Part shown: piece after piece, positions 45,206-57,693 of the stretch
Position numbering within the stretch: position 1 is the stretch's first letter
Layout of the letters: every line of letters starts with the position of its first letter
Source: Dipteronia dyeriana
Lineage: Eukaryota > Streptophyta > Magnoliopsida > Sapindales > Sapindaceae
Reading direction: 5' to 3'
Length of the DNA: 64,000 nt
Assembly: GCA_032871835.1 (NCBI GenBank)
Contig: CM065295.1
Location: 86,049,819-86,113,818, forward strand
Notes under the pieces: model-generated
Databases searched by the model: none
Told to the model about the DNA's origin: nothing
The model's input: the letters and a program-made list of their open reading frames with translations, nothing else
Translations under genes and position numbers: made by a program

Positions 45206-45803
45206 TAGGGATGGCAGCGAGTCGGGTTCAGGTGGGTTTTGTAAAATCCAAACCTCACCCGTGAAAATTTTCCTCACCCACGCCCGTCCACAAACACGCG
45301 TAGGTAAGCGGGTTCGTGAGGCAAGTGTGAACCCGCAGGTTATGGCTGCACCCATACCCTCACTCGCGAACCCGTGAAACAATGTGGGTTCACGGGTGAA
45401 TGCTTCACCCACGGGATACCCACAAACCCGTAACCAACGAACCCACGATTTGTCATTTGTAAATTTCCACATGTAATCATCTATTTGATACTTAATTGAA
45501 TTAAAATTCCACCTCTAATTCCCTACTTGATACATTACAAAACAATAATAACCATAAATAATAAAACGACAAAAAATAATTTAAATGTCTATACATGTTT
45601 ATATTTAAAATATTTTATTTATACGGGTTCGTGGGTTCAACATGCGAGTTCGTTTTTCTAACCCGCACCCGCCCACAAGCCCATCGGATTTTTTATTAAA
45701 CTGGTTCACGGGTCCGCGAATCATAAATTCACCATCTACACCCGATCATGTAGGGTCGGGTTCGGACGGATGCCCGCGGGTGCGGGTCAAATTGCCATCC
45801 CTA
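45206..45803. mobile_element. hAT-like MITE with TAGGGATGGCA ends, upstream of the RRM gene
   Basis: The 598-bp element starts TAGGGATGGCA and ends TGCCATCCCTA. Its ends are dense in GGGTTCG/CGGGT words (GTGGGTTCACGGGTG and the like) around an AT-rich middle. It is flanked by GTTGCGTA (45198-45205) and GTTGAGTA (45804-45811), an 8-bp target duplication with one difference, as expected for hAT. It has no transposase. Its right end is 125 bp from the RRM start codon, so it probably forms part of that gene's promoter or leader. Confidence 0.82.
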
Positions 45804-45927
45804 GTTGAGTACAACTGTAGAAGGGTATATTTGTCACGATTTCTAAAAGTTTTGACATGTTTTAATAAATGCAAGACATTTTCGCAAATATCTACCAAAA
45901 AGTCTTCTATCTTACTTCAAAACAGAA

Positions 45928-48544
45928 ATGGCAGCGACCTCCGTTTTCGCGATGGTTCCACCTACGATTTCTCACAATAATATTACCAAAATGCCACTAT
46001 ATCACTTCAGCAACTCTTCTGCTTCTACCCTCACATTTACACGGCGCTCCAATTCTTCGTTTAATCTCAGACGCGGAGGTTGCTTAGTCTCGGCGTGTCT
46101 TCCACAGCAGCCTTCTACGTCGCATCCTCGGCCGAAAACCAGACTTTACGTGAGCGGTTAGTTCGCTTTCTCTCTCTCCTTATATTCCTTATAATCGAAT
46201 TTTTATGATTTTTGGTTTTATTTGCAGAATTTGATGATGAAAATTGAAATATCGCTTTGCAATTACTACATTGTTGTGTGTAGAGTTTGTTATTTATGAT
46301 TTTCGGCTTTATTTGTAGAATTGATCATGAAAATAGTGCTTTACAATTGGGTAGAGTTTGTTGTTTTTTCATTTGCATTTGATATTAATTTCATTAACAC
46401 GAGAAGAAAATAGTCTTGTACTTTAACTGTTACTGTTTAGTGGAGAGGAAGCGATTACTCTTCTGAAACCAATTAGCAACAATTGTGTCATGCCTTTCTC
46501 AGAAATCTTTTACTTTTCGAAGGGAATAGATTGTTGTTGGTTACAGAAGCAGAAAGCTGTATAACTATGGTTCCAACTTTAAAGTCACTAACACTAGTTC
46601 AAATTCTTCAGTCAAGTTTATATACACCAACAAAAGTTTATATACACACAGGAATGATGTCCACTTGGAACATATAAATTAAATTAATTTGAAACAGTTG
46701 CAAACACTATCAAAGTTGAGATGATAGATACTGCTATCGCTATATGTCGGACATGTTATTATAGAACGTGTCTTAATCAACTTCTGACTTTATCTAGTGC
46801 CTACTTTGATCATCAGAGAGAAGGGTAAAGTTTCAAATTGTTAAAAGAACAAATATAATTTTGAATTAAGGCTTTGGATTTAGCATGGTAAGGAGCAAAG
46901 GGTTTCAACCAATAACAGCTTCTTGTTGTTTCTTCCTTGTTCTCACAAATCATTATAGGTTTTTTTTTTTCAAGTGGGCAATAAATCTTGACAGTCATGT
47001 GTGTCTGTTGATATTAAAACTGCAATTTATTTGCGAGGCACTCATTTAGGTAACTCATACCTTTACAGAGGTTCTTGCTTAAGCACTGAAGATGTGTGCT
47101 CTATTGAAGTTACCTCATATAGAGGCATTGAATGCGATTTTTGACCTTGCTTTGCCTGTTCATCTAGACGAACACCAAGCTTTTGCTTTCACTACAGTGC
47201 TAAAACTCTTACTACGATAAGCTATTCTTTCATTAAAGTGATCGAGTGCAGCTCATCTTGGGACCAATGTCTATTTCCCCATTTCTTGCCTAGGTCTATA
47301 ACAATGATGTTACTGAGTTTCATGCGGTACGTGCTGCAGGGCTCTCTTTCCGAACCACTGAAGAAGGTTTGCGAAATACTTTTCAAGACTTCGGACAACT
47401 TGTAGATGGTGAGCACAGTTAATGTTGGCATGTTTTCTTTTGTTCCAAGGACTGTGTTGTTAGACTTAATGCTTATTGTTGTTGTTTATTGAGAATAATT
47501 TTGTGGTTTTAGAAGATTAAATTTCTATCTCACAGTTAATCTGGTGATGGATAAAATTGCAAATAGACCAAGAGGGTTTGCTTTCCTCCGTTATGCAACT
47601 GAGGAGGAATCTCAAAAAGCTATTGAAGGAATGCATGGAAAGGTATGTACTGCGTAATATTTAATGGTGTAAAAGGTGATTGCTAATCCATCCAATTGGA
47701 GTGTTAATTGATAGTGTCTGTTGTTATGTTCGTTCTCCCTCTTTAGATTGTTATGTACTGTTGGGTCCACGGTTATTTGATAGACAGACTTGAGAATACT
47801 TCTATCTTTAAGTTCACAAACTTTGTGTAAACTACAGTTCTTACTATGACAAGATTGCAAGCTTCTTGTCCAAAACAGAATGGGCCATCCCAATTCCCAA
47901 GCGATACAAAATTCAGTGGAAAAATATGCATCTGAATTTATCTCAAAAATAAAAATAAAAAACAAAAAATGTAAAAAAGAAAAAAAAAATCTCCTTGTTT
48001 TGGAATTTGTGTATAAAAGACTATAATATGAGACTGCACAGGTACACTTCCTGTCTAGATTAAAAAACTGCAGAATTACAAGGAAAAATTATAGTGTTTT
48101 GTGGCATTATTTTAATTTCGTGTGGAAACTTTAACTTGGTGAGGCTGTTTGAAGGATTTGCATGAAAAATAATTACAAATACAAGATCTCATTCTAACAG
48201 TATGTATATTAAACCTTCCTTTGGGTCTTGTTGACTTTTCTATAACTGAAGAACTAATAACTGAAATCTGATGATACATGATTTTCAAGTCATTCTTTCT
48301 TTTCTGAAACTTTAAATCTACCTAGGTTGAGCACATAAATGGTTGGGTTGCGGGTGGCTGTATAATACATTCTTATTAATTATTAACGTTTTTTAATATA
48401 TTTAACAATTCAAATAGTGTCACATTGTTTACAGTATCAACTGTTTCCTTTCAGTTCTTGGATGGCAGGGTAATATTTGTTGAATTTGCAAAACCGAGAG
48501 CAGAACTTCGTCAGGGCCTTCAACAAAACCCAAGAAAAATTTGA
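45928..48544 (+). CDS. Small organelle RRM protein (ORRM6-like), four exons
   Basis: The exons are 45928-46156, 47340-47408, 47536-47642 and 48455-48544. They join in frame to 164 residues. The first ~65 residues are rich in S, T and R with almost no acidic residues, a typical transit peptide. A single RNA recognition motif follows, with RNP2 at residues 73-78 (LYVSGL), RNP1 at 112-119 (RGFAFLRY) and the closing VIFVEFAKPR. Such one-RRM organelle proteins help RNA editing or stabilise plastid RNAs. The layout and length resemble Arabidopsis ORRM6, but other small organelle RRM proteins are possible. Intron 1 is long (1.2 kb). The hAT-like MITE and the outward-facing viral promoter lie just upstream. 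Confidence 0.85.
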
Positions 48545-49230
48545 AGAACAAGAGATGACAACGTTGTTTCACAAAATACAACTAAGACCGAGCTAATCTC
48601 ACCAGGTCAGTTCTCCATTGTCTGCGTACAAAAAGCGGGTGAGTCCTGACTCCTGTTAATCCAATATTCACATCTCTCTCTATATCCCCAAATGCAGTGA
48701 GGAATGAGGATGTTTTTTTGACATTATTTACGAAAGCTCTAGTCCAGCTCTGTGACATGCTTTCTTATACTATTAAGGTGATGGCTGACTGTTGGTCTAT
48801 CACCTTACTGTTGGTCTGCATTTGAAAACATGCAGACTATTCTAATTAGAGAATTTCTATGTGGAATGGAAGCTCCGATGTGGTTGTACTGCAGTTATTC
48901 GAATTCCTTCAATCTATGATCAGGATCTCTTACGGAAAATTTGATGATTTACATGATCATGACTACTTGGTTAAGGAAATAAATTATATGTATGTGGAAG
49001 CTTTGGTTGTGTCTTGTCTCAAGGTTCATCTAGATTGTGTTGGCTGTAGTTGGCTTTTGTTGGATGGTACCTTGTGGTTGGGACTCTTATTAATTTATAT
49101 ACGATGTTATTCTTATATGTTGACCAAATTCTCTTGTTATATCTAATTGTATAAAGAGAATACTGTAAATCAGCTTAAAAAGTGATGGCTTGATTCACCA
49201 AAGAACTTTATGAAATTAAGGACCATTTTG
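48545..49230. other. RRM gene 3' UTR and downstream DNA
   Basis: No further coding exon was found. A 95-codon open frame at 48859-49146 has no recognisable features and is taken as chance. Confidence 0.45.
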
Positions 49231-49317
49231 GTATTGCTAAGGATGCATATTTATCCCCGGGGCTCCAAATCCCTGCACCCCCATCTCCATTTGGGGATTT
49301 TTTTTTGTTAGGAAGGA

Positions 49318-49362
49318 GGGGAGGGGAGGGGAGGGTAGGGGAGGGGGATGGGGAGGGGAATC
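49318..49362 (+). repeat. Guanine-run tract with G-quadruplex potential
   Basis: More than six runs of three to five G separated by one or two bases (GGAGGGGAGGGGAGGG and onward) satisfy the usual quadruplex pattern several times over. Confidence 0.75.
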
Positions 49363-49982
49363 ACCCCCAAATTAAAATGGGGATGGGGATGGGGGGACCC
49401 CTCCCTATCCCTATTTCCCCATTTCCTTCACAATTAAATTGAAATTGAAATTGAAATTGAAATTGAAATGGGGATGGGGATGAAGATCCCCAATTCCCCA
49501 TTTCCTCCAAAAGTATATAAATATAATTATAATACATATTTGAATTATTTGAAACATTTTATGTTGAATTTGTAATGTATTGTTATTTTTTATTTGTAAT
49601 GAATGGTTTGTTTTTTTTTTAATTTAATTTATAATTTTTAGTTAAATAGGAAAATGGTAAAATGGGGTGCTGGGGGATACGAGAAAACATGGAAAAACGG
49701 GGAAAATGAGGAATTGGAGATGGGGATGGGGGGCTCCAAAAGTATATAAATATAATTATAATACATATTTGAATTATTTGAAACATTTTATGTTGAATTT
49801 GTAATGTATTGTTATTTTTTATTTGTAATGAATGGTTTGTTTTTTTTTTTAATTTAATTTATAATTTTTAGTTAAATAGGAAAATGGTAAAATGGGGTGC
49901 TGGGGGATACGAGAAAACATGGAAAAACGGGGAAAATGAGGAATTGGAGATGGGGATGGGGAGACCTCCCCCCAAACATCAA

Positions 49983-50010
49983 CCCCCCCCCCCCCCCCCC
50001 CCCCCCCCCC
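49983..50010. repeat. Poly(C) run of 28
   Basis: An uninterrupted run of 28 C directly follows the second 229-bp unit. Run length in assemblies at such tracts is often unreliable. Confidence 0.85.
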
Positions 50011-50082
50011 ATTTTCCCCAAACATCCCCATCCTCATCCTCATTTTCCCCAAATGATGTATATTCATCCTCATTCCCTAAAT

Positions 50083-50806
50083 GTGTATCCATAGGTATTA
50101 TTGTAGCTTTAAAAATAATCACTGTTAGTTGTGTTGAAGAAATAATCTACTGTGAAGTTAATCAGACAACTGTTTGATTAATACTGCTGTTGAAACTGTT
50201 GTGGATTTAAAAGCAGTATTCATACGTTTGGTAAACTTAACCTTTAATTGTTGTAATTTTACATGATTAAAACATATATGAAATTGAATTATTAAGCAAA
50301 ATATTTTTTTTTCTTTCATATCTCTCGATCTCAAACTCTCAGGGTAAATGAAAAATCTAGGGATCTAGATTTGACAGCACCAAATCTAAAAATAATAAAA
50401 AAAATTAGATATTTTTTTCCTTTACTTCTTTATTTTCTTTTCAAGTGCATCCCTAGGTATTGTTGTAGCTTTTAAAATAATCATTGTTAGTTGTGTTGAA
50501 GAAATAATCTACTATGAAGTTAATCAGACAACTGTTTGATTAATTCTGCTGTTGAAACTGTTGTGGATTTAAAAGCAGTATTCATACGTTTGGTAAACTT
50601 AACATTTAATTGTTGTAATTTTACGTGACTAAAACATATATGAAATTGAATTATTAAGTAAAATATTTTTTTTTTCTTTCATATCTCTCCATCTCAAACT
50701 CTCAGGGTAACCGAAAAATCTAGGGTTCTAGATTTGACAGCACCAAATCTAAAAATAAAATAAAAAATTAGATATTTTTTCCTTTACTCCTTTATTTTCT
50801 TTTCAC
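50083..50806. repeat. Tandem duplication, 362-bp unit
   Basis: The unit beginning GTGTATCCATAGGTATTATT (50083) recurs as GTGCATCCCTAGGTATTGTT (50445) and stays alike over its full length, including CAGTATTCATACGTTTGGTA and AATCTAGGG(A/T)TCTAGATTTG. A dozen or so substitutions and small indels show it is older than the 229-bp duplication next to it. It has no coding potential. Confidence 0.85.
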
Positions 50807-50809
50807 TCT

Positions 50810-52580
50810 AATATTTTTCGATTTCTTTTACTTGACATGCGAATACCTATATTATAACACTTCAATTTTTATCACTTTTTATTATATATAATTTTTATTG
50901 ATTGTATTTCTGTATGAGTTGGTGATGGTAAAGAAGAAAAATGGTAGAAAATAAGAAATAGATGGCAAAAAAGATGAGTTTCAGGGTTTTGTTCTAAGTT
51001 TTAAGTTTGGGTGTTTGTTCCGAAATTGTGTTGAGAAGATAAACAAATTATTTTTAAAAATCTTTAATTAATTTTATATTAAATCAATGATGAACAAATA
51101 AAATTGAATCATATGAAATTAAACATAATATATGTTTGTATTTATGTTAAGTAAATATGGATATTTTAGCATTTGAAAAGATTCATTAAATCAAACAGTA
51201 TATTCTATCATAATCGTTTTACAAAAGTAACTTCCACCTGCTCCTTAAAATTGCTGACAAATCAACCCATATTATCAAATAATCACATTTGAAAATTTTA
51301 CAAAACATCTTTTTTTATATGTCAAAATTATTAAATAATCAGATTTTAAGGTCTAAAAAGTAATACCAAATGAGGCCTAGCTCTTTATCTAATTATTAAT
51401 AGAGTGAGACTATACTGTATTAACTTATTAATCTCAAAATAAATACATAACTTCGTTTTTCTATATTGTACGGATACAAATACTGTATGATACGTAGATA
51501 CGATAAATTTTTTAAAATTAGGATACAGATACGGCAAGATATATCAATTAAAATAATATATATTTATATTTTATATTAAAAAAAAACATAATCCAATAAT
51601 TCATTCAAAACATTTTCTATATAAATATATTTATGATATAATAGACGAACCTTAAATAGTAGAAACTTAGTTTGAGATTTATTTTAACAATTATATTTTG
51701 ACCTTTCAAAGTTGTAAAATCATAATTTAACTCCGATTTTAACTAAAATAATTAAATTTTTGCTCCAAATATATGTATATCTCTGGTGTATCCCCAATTA
51801 AACTTGAAAAAAAATCAATGGATACATTATTTGGTGTATCCGATATGTATCCAGATATATCTAGACAGAATACAGATCCCGTCCTCAATTTGAAATATCC
51901 TTACAACAGAGCTTCTTTTTAACTGTCAAATTACATTCATTAAAGGCCACTTAGATCTCTCAAACAAACAAAAAAAGGTCCCCTTAGAAATTAGAAGTTT
52001 GAAAGCAGAAATAAAAATAAACGTTAAAAACACTGGTAATGTCATGACAGTGTTTTTCAGGTTAACTACAAACGCATCATTATTATATAATGATTTCAAA
52101 TGGATCATTGTTTCTCACTTAATTTTCAAATTGACATTCACTAAAGTACACTTGTCAATCTTAATGTCCAGTTGATTGCCTGAAAACGAAGGATACAATG
52201 CATAGGCAAGTATGTTTTACAAAGCTCTTGAACCATTTTACGAACTTTAGAAGATCTAGTCTAAAAACAATCTTAAAACAATTCACTTTAGTTGTAATCA
52301 AAATATCAAAATTGAGTTTATGGTATCAAAAGCATATCCTTGATTGAATCAAATACATTATCGATAACTTCTTTATATACACTACACATTTGTTAACAAT
52401 CCACTGATCTATAAAAACTTGTACTAAAACAAAGTAGAATTTGCTACTTCGCGAAAAAGTCAAAAAAAAAAAAAAAAAGTGTCATGAACCATATAATGAT
52501 ACAAAGGTAAAAACCAGATTAGAGCTATTATGCTCAAGTTGCAATGCTTGCTCTTTCCCTATATTTCTGGGTAATTCAAC
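50810..52580. other. AT-rich intergenic DNA, with GGATAC/GTATCC-rich patch
   Basis: Positions 51460-51880 contain scattered GATACGGATAC and TGTATCC words at both ends of an AT-rich middle, as in old MITEs with subterminal repeats, but no clear termini. No gene is recognised. The MYB gene's 3' UTR probably begins near 52580. Confidence 0.4.
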
Positions 52581-52694
52581 TATGGCGTAAAACGAAAAAA
52601 TATGGTTGATATTCCAATGATTTCCCCTCCAGTGTCATTTGCCATCGTTTATGCTTATCTAAATCAATAGAATTGTGATGGCACAAGAGTCGTG

Positions 52695-54474
52695 CTATGA
52701 GCATACCCTTGCTCGTTGCCTCTCTCGTTCTTCTGATGCAAACATGGCGGAGGAGTTCATCTCTCCGTCTGCTAAACATCTTTTGTATGGCACGAACCCT
52801 TTCATGCGCTTGCTGGAATTTGTTCTCGCCGAAGAAAATGGTTGTTGTCGACATAGAGAATCAACAGCTGTGTCTGAATTTCTCTCCCTAGTTTCCAGTT
52901 CACTAAATGACCCAGTACTTGAACCGGTGCAAGATCTTTCATTAACAATATCCTTCTCTTTCGATCTTTCATTCACACTTGACGACTCTATCAATGTAAC
53001 AGCTGAGTTTTGGTTATTTGACACGATGTAACTCAAGGGTAGGCCTTGATGCGAAGCCAACAATGACAGGGAAGCACTAGAACAAGCTTCTGCAGTTTCG
53101 GTCTTCTCTTTCGAGAGCTCCATATTAGCGAACACTGGGGATCCAGATAGGGAAATGTTCCAACTACTAGACACTATTCCAAGTGACAATTGTGTGTCCA
53201 ATTGTTTTGATGGTAATGTCTGAACTAAACTTTTATTGTCAGTGTCAACACCCGGTGAGCATGGTTTCTGGCAGTCTGTTACCAAAACTGTTCTTCCGAA
53301 AAGCTTAATACTCGTGCAAGGTTGTACCGAGGTTGCACTTCCATTAACACATACAGTGTCCTTGGACTGAGGTCCACATTTCTGGATAATTCGATAACAA
53401 AAGGCGAACCAAAGTGAGAATTCAAACTCATGAAAATGTAGAGAAATCAACCAAGCCGAAATTCAAAAGAGAGTTTTACCATGGACAGAGAGTCCTCCCA
53501 AGTTGAATTGCCTGATAATTGGGTTGGTAGCACGGAAGCTTTCTCTTCTTGCAGAGATGAATTGAATGTCACGTATTCATTCTCAGTGGTACAAGAAGTT
53601 GGTGAAGAGCATCCATTTTGTTGATCTGAGGCCCCAGAACCTAAACCATCAGAAGCTAATGCAGATAACACCGAAGTGGTAGATCGGTCGTCAAAAGCCA
53701 ATGCCTTTGGAGATGGTGTCCTATCTGGTTGATTCGAAACTGATGTCCCTTTGAATGAATCAATTGATTTACGCGGATAAGGATGCATTGGTTTTCTCTT
53801 AGGTCGAGGAGGAGGTATCTCAATTGGCTTGATAGAGCTCTCACTGCTACCATTTGATTCCCGGACAACCTGAAACCAATAAGAGAATATCTGTACATGA
53901 AGGAAACTTACTAGCCAGATAAACCCTGCTAAGTACAGTTGAGCGTAACTAGGTTGTAAATTGATCAAAATTTATATATTGAACGAAAATTCAACCTTAG
54001 AGAAAAACTTTTGAGCATGGCTTCGGATTTGGACAGCAGTTTTCGTGCCTACATGTTCTGCACGAAATTAAGAGTAACTTCACCTGATCGGTTCAAACCA
54101 CGTACTCAAAAGAGTTTCAAGAATTTCTTTATATTAGTAGTTTACCTTCTATCTGACGCCAGCTGCGGCCATACAATTTCAAGGCTTCAAGAAACCTTTG
54201 ATGCTCTTCTTCGGTCCATTTTTCTCTTTGCTTCGTGATAGTGTAGGGTTTCCTGATCTGTTAAAACAATGGACAACCACTTAGACCATTAACACATAGA
54301 ACATTGACACTCCGTTAAAAAATACCAAAAAAAGGAATTCCAATTAACAAGTTATGGAAAAAATGAAACCTTGGGCATCTGATCATTCTCAAACGAATAA
54401 AACTCCTTAAGACCAATCGAACTCTCCGATTTCGAACCACAATCACCAGCAGCTGTAGCAGAGTTGCTTGACAT
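52695..54474 (-). CDS. REVEILLE1/7-like single-MYB (SHAQKFF) transcription factor
   Basis: The coding exons on the minus strand are 54474-54370, 54257-54146, 54057-53996, 53869-53480 and 53381-52695. All join in frame at GT-AG borders to 451 residues. Residues 36-93 hold the MYB domain: [20 protein letters not shown], then [20 protein letters not shown] and the SHAQKFF signature. The proline-rich [19 protein letters not shown] block follows, shared by REVEILLE1/2/7, LHY and CCA1. Near the C-terminus, KGFVPYKRC points to RVE1/RVE7 more than to LHY/CCA1. These nuclear proteins bind evening elements (AAATATCT) and link the clock to growth and auxin. A 5' UTR intron is likely between about 55016 and 54501. 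Confidence 0.92.
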
Positions 54475-55270
54475 TTTTTTCCGATCCCAATTACGACCCT
54501 ATAGATATGTATATCGAAAATCGAACAAATTAGATAACAATTTTCCTCCCAAAACCCAAATCAAATCTTCAATTCAGAGACACACCCACGAAAGCAAAAC
54601 CAAACCTAATCTAATTCAAGTAAGATCAACATCAACAAAAACACAAATATCTAATAAATCAAACTTTCGAACAATAAAAACAGTAAAATAAGCACAAATA
54701 AAGTGATCTGTATAAACAGTTAAAATCGCTAACTCTTTAAAAGTATCTGCTTGAAATGGAAGAACAATTAGTGAAGTCATTTCTTCTTTTTCATCCAACA
54801 AGTTTTTATCAATATCATTAATTATTAAATAATTAATTCAACTCATATCCGATACAAATAACATGAATTACCAGTAACTGAAACAGAAATACAAACAACA
54901 AATCAGGAAATTTTTGTTTCTACTTAAAACAGTAAATTATTTCTATAACAAAATTCAAAATCGAAAGTAAATGAAAAATCAAATTAGAGGTATATAATAA
55001 GCAGATCAGTAACTCACCAGCTAAAAACAAATCTTTGTCTTTTGTCTAAGACTAGACTATTTTGAAGAAGAAGCGAAAAACAGCGACAGAAACCCAGATT
55101 CTTTTATTTTTTCTGGTTTAAACTGAACCAAAGGTTTATTAGTTTCAGATTCGAACCGTTCTGTTTGGAAGAAAAGAAAACAGAGAATCGAGAATCGAGA
55201 ATCGAAAGAGAAGAGTTTTAATGGATAGATAGATAGATACAGATAGGTTAGATAGATAGAAGAAGGAATA
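54475..55270 (-). promoter_or_regulatory. 5' leader and proximal promoter of the REVEILLE-like gene
   Basis: On the minus strand, TTAGCTG|GTGAGT at 55016 looks like the donor of a 5' UTR intron whose acceptor (CTATAG) is near 54501. A GATA repeat (55219-55262) and a GCCACGTCA G-box-like core at 55311-55320 lie upstream. Clock MYB genes commonly carry ACGT-core and GATA/I-box sites; their use here is inferred. Confidence 0.4.
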
Positions 55271-55279
55271 AATTCAACT

Positions 55280-56179
55280 GAAACAGAGCGGTTAAAAACA
55301 GAGTAGGAGGTGCCACGTCAGACTCAATTTTTTGTTTTTTTTTTAAATTAAAAAAATTCAAGGAAAATTCGAGAAGGGGGCGTGGAACCTTGTGGCTGAG
55401 AATCGCTGGAAGATATGACACGCGGCGTGTTGTGGTGATGTCTTGATCTGTTTCGCACACTCTCGTTAAAAAAAAAAAAAATGATAAGTTATAATACAAA
55501 ATTATTGGGTCACGGATGGATAAATAGCTATTTATTTGGCCCCACAATTATTTATTTTACTTTTGGTGGATATAAATTAGATATTTTTCTTGCATGTTTT
55601 ACTCACTCGCGCGAATACAATGTTTTTAGTCTACTTGCACATTATGTGGTTGTAAGAAAATGAAGTATTAATTAATAATATAATGATTTTATATATAATT
55701 TAAGTAGAGTGAATATAGGATTTTATGTGATATTTAAAATATGAAATTGTTAAATAATAAAATTGTGACCGAAAATCAATGATAATAAAAATTATTAACG
55801 GATAAAAATTATTTTGACGTGATCAAACACATATTTTAGGATAACCTTCCAAATTCAATACAGTTCTATTAAGAGAATACTAAATGTTTATTTAATTGAG
55901 TATTCTAAAGTTTCAAAAAATCTATAAATATTTATTTGAGTTTTTTTTACAAGTCTTTTGATTGAATTTTTGAAATTATTCTATTTTAAATTTAGTAAAG
56001 GTTGATAGAGTAGTAGACAAAGAATTTAGATCCTTTACTGATTTGATTTTTTTTTTGATATTTTTAAAATATATAATTGGTTGTTGGTAAAGTAATTCTG
56101 AAAACCAATCACATCTTAATTATGAGATTAAAAAAATCAGATCAGTAAAGAATCCAAATTCATTAGATAAAACCTTAAG

Positions 56180-56245
<66 letters not shown>

Positions 56246-56934
56246 CCTTTTCAAAATCTCAAGCCAACCGACTCTAAATCTTTTTAAAAAATTTGATAAA
56301 TTTATTTTTTTGATAGAGACTAGAGAGTAGGATATGTTGTCTACAAATAAAGCGAGTGGATCTAAACCAATAATAGAAATAAAGTCGAGTGACTGTGATG
56401 CCAACCAAAAGAAAAATCCAGGAAAATATCTGACCGCAAAAAAAAAAAAAAAATTCAAATAAAAAAAAACAGAGACAAAGCCGGGTGGCCAAGTAGAAGA
56501 AGTTGTGGTGGTGGTGTTTTGGTCTGCTCCGAAAAGAGGAGGAGTGATGAGGTGAGCTGGTCCCCACGAGATTTCCACTGCGCTTTTTGCCACCTCAGCA
56601 CGTTTTTTGCCCTTTATTACCGTAAAAGCCACGCCTACCATTTCACGAACTGCCTTTTTATTTATTTAATAATAACTTACCTAACAATAATATTAATTTC
56701 TTATGTGAATTGATTTGTTTTTATTACTTACAAGTTGGGATCACCAATGCTTCATTATATACTAAATCATTTGTAGTCATACTCATATACTCATATATCC
56801 ATCATAAGCTACCTAGAAATTAAAACTTTAATATATATCCTTTTCAAAATTAGTTTTAAATTTGTTAATAGTAAAATTTGATGAGAGGTTAAAGAGAAAT
56901 TTTTCACTTTCCCGTCATAATTCAAAACTCATAA
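55280..56934. other. Intergenic DNA with long (TA)n tract
   Basis: The stretch is AT-rich, with a (TA)n run of about 70 bp at 56165-56239. A GC-richer patch at 56480-56650 (CCACCTCAGCACG and neighbours) was not identified. No gene is recognised. Confidence 0.45.
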
Positions 56935-57693
56935 TCGACGTTCATGAAACCCGGACAGACCATAAATATACCCCACAGGAGCAGGGAAGGCCAGCCCAGC
57001 TTCAAAACTAACAGAAAGCAAGCTAGGCGCAACCAGGAAGAAGCCCCACATGAACACTAGAACCCAGGCTTCTCCATACCACTTATCGGGGAACCTCGGT
57101 TCCTGAGGTCGAGCTCCTCAACCACCCCGTGAAAGCCAGGGGGTCTCCAAACTCAAGAGACATTCGAAAGAAACCCGACAAGCAAAGTAGGCCACTCCGG
57201 GTTAAGACTTTTAGATGACAAACTTAACAGTAATCTTAGACAGAAGCCCGCTGTCCCTGCTGGGCATGAAAGAGGAATCACGCCTAAATCTACACTACCC
57301 CCGCTACTTCCCATGAATGTCTACAGGGACACCTCAAGCTCGCAAGGGTCAGGAAAAATCCATCCCAAGCTTCTAAAAACAGAGTCGAAGCATGGATCTA
57401 CCACACTCTATGAGACGACAGGCAGCTAGCTCGGTGACCTCCATGAAAGACCATACCGCGATAACATATAAGATCATATCTATGTGATAACTAACATTAA
57501 ATCCGTATACGTGTGAGTCAAGAGTTTGATTCCTAAAAGGAAACAATCTCATTTTCATTAACAATATCATCGTCTCCGCTATTTACTCGAGGTCAACAAC
57601 TTTTAAATAAAGGATCCCTCCCGATAAGGAGAAAATGGATTCGTAGGATCATGACGGGATATCAGCGAATTCAAACCTACTTGGACCCGATAT
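56935..57693. other. GC-richer retroelement-like DNA next to the Ty3 LTR
   Basis: Base composition changes sharply at about 56935. The segment resembles the non-coding part of a retroelement (CTGAGGTCGAGCTCCTCAAC and similar words) but has no open frame or recognised motif. It may be an older element into which the Tat-type element inserted, or its 5' flank. Confidence 0.35.

Larger units (their letters stand above)
49255..50060. repeat. GGGGATGGGG-rich element with internal 229-bp tandem duplication
   Basis: The block is bounded by CCCCGGGGCTCC-like and CCCCATCCTCATCCTC-like sequence and is full of GGGGATGGGGAT words. A hexamer run (ATTGAA)n lies at 49436-49469. A 229-bp unit (49505-49733) is repeated almost exactly at 49734-49962, so the duplication is recent. 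It may be a decayed MITE whose GGGGA arrays are its subterminal repeats. Confidence 0.7.

Noticed and set aside
49849..50177. Proline- or glycine-rich frames across the poly(C) run
   Set aside because: Produced by homopolymer C/G and the GGGGAT repeats, open in several frames at once.
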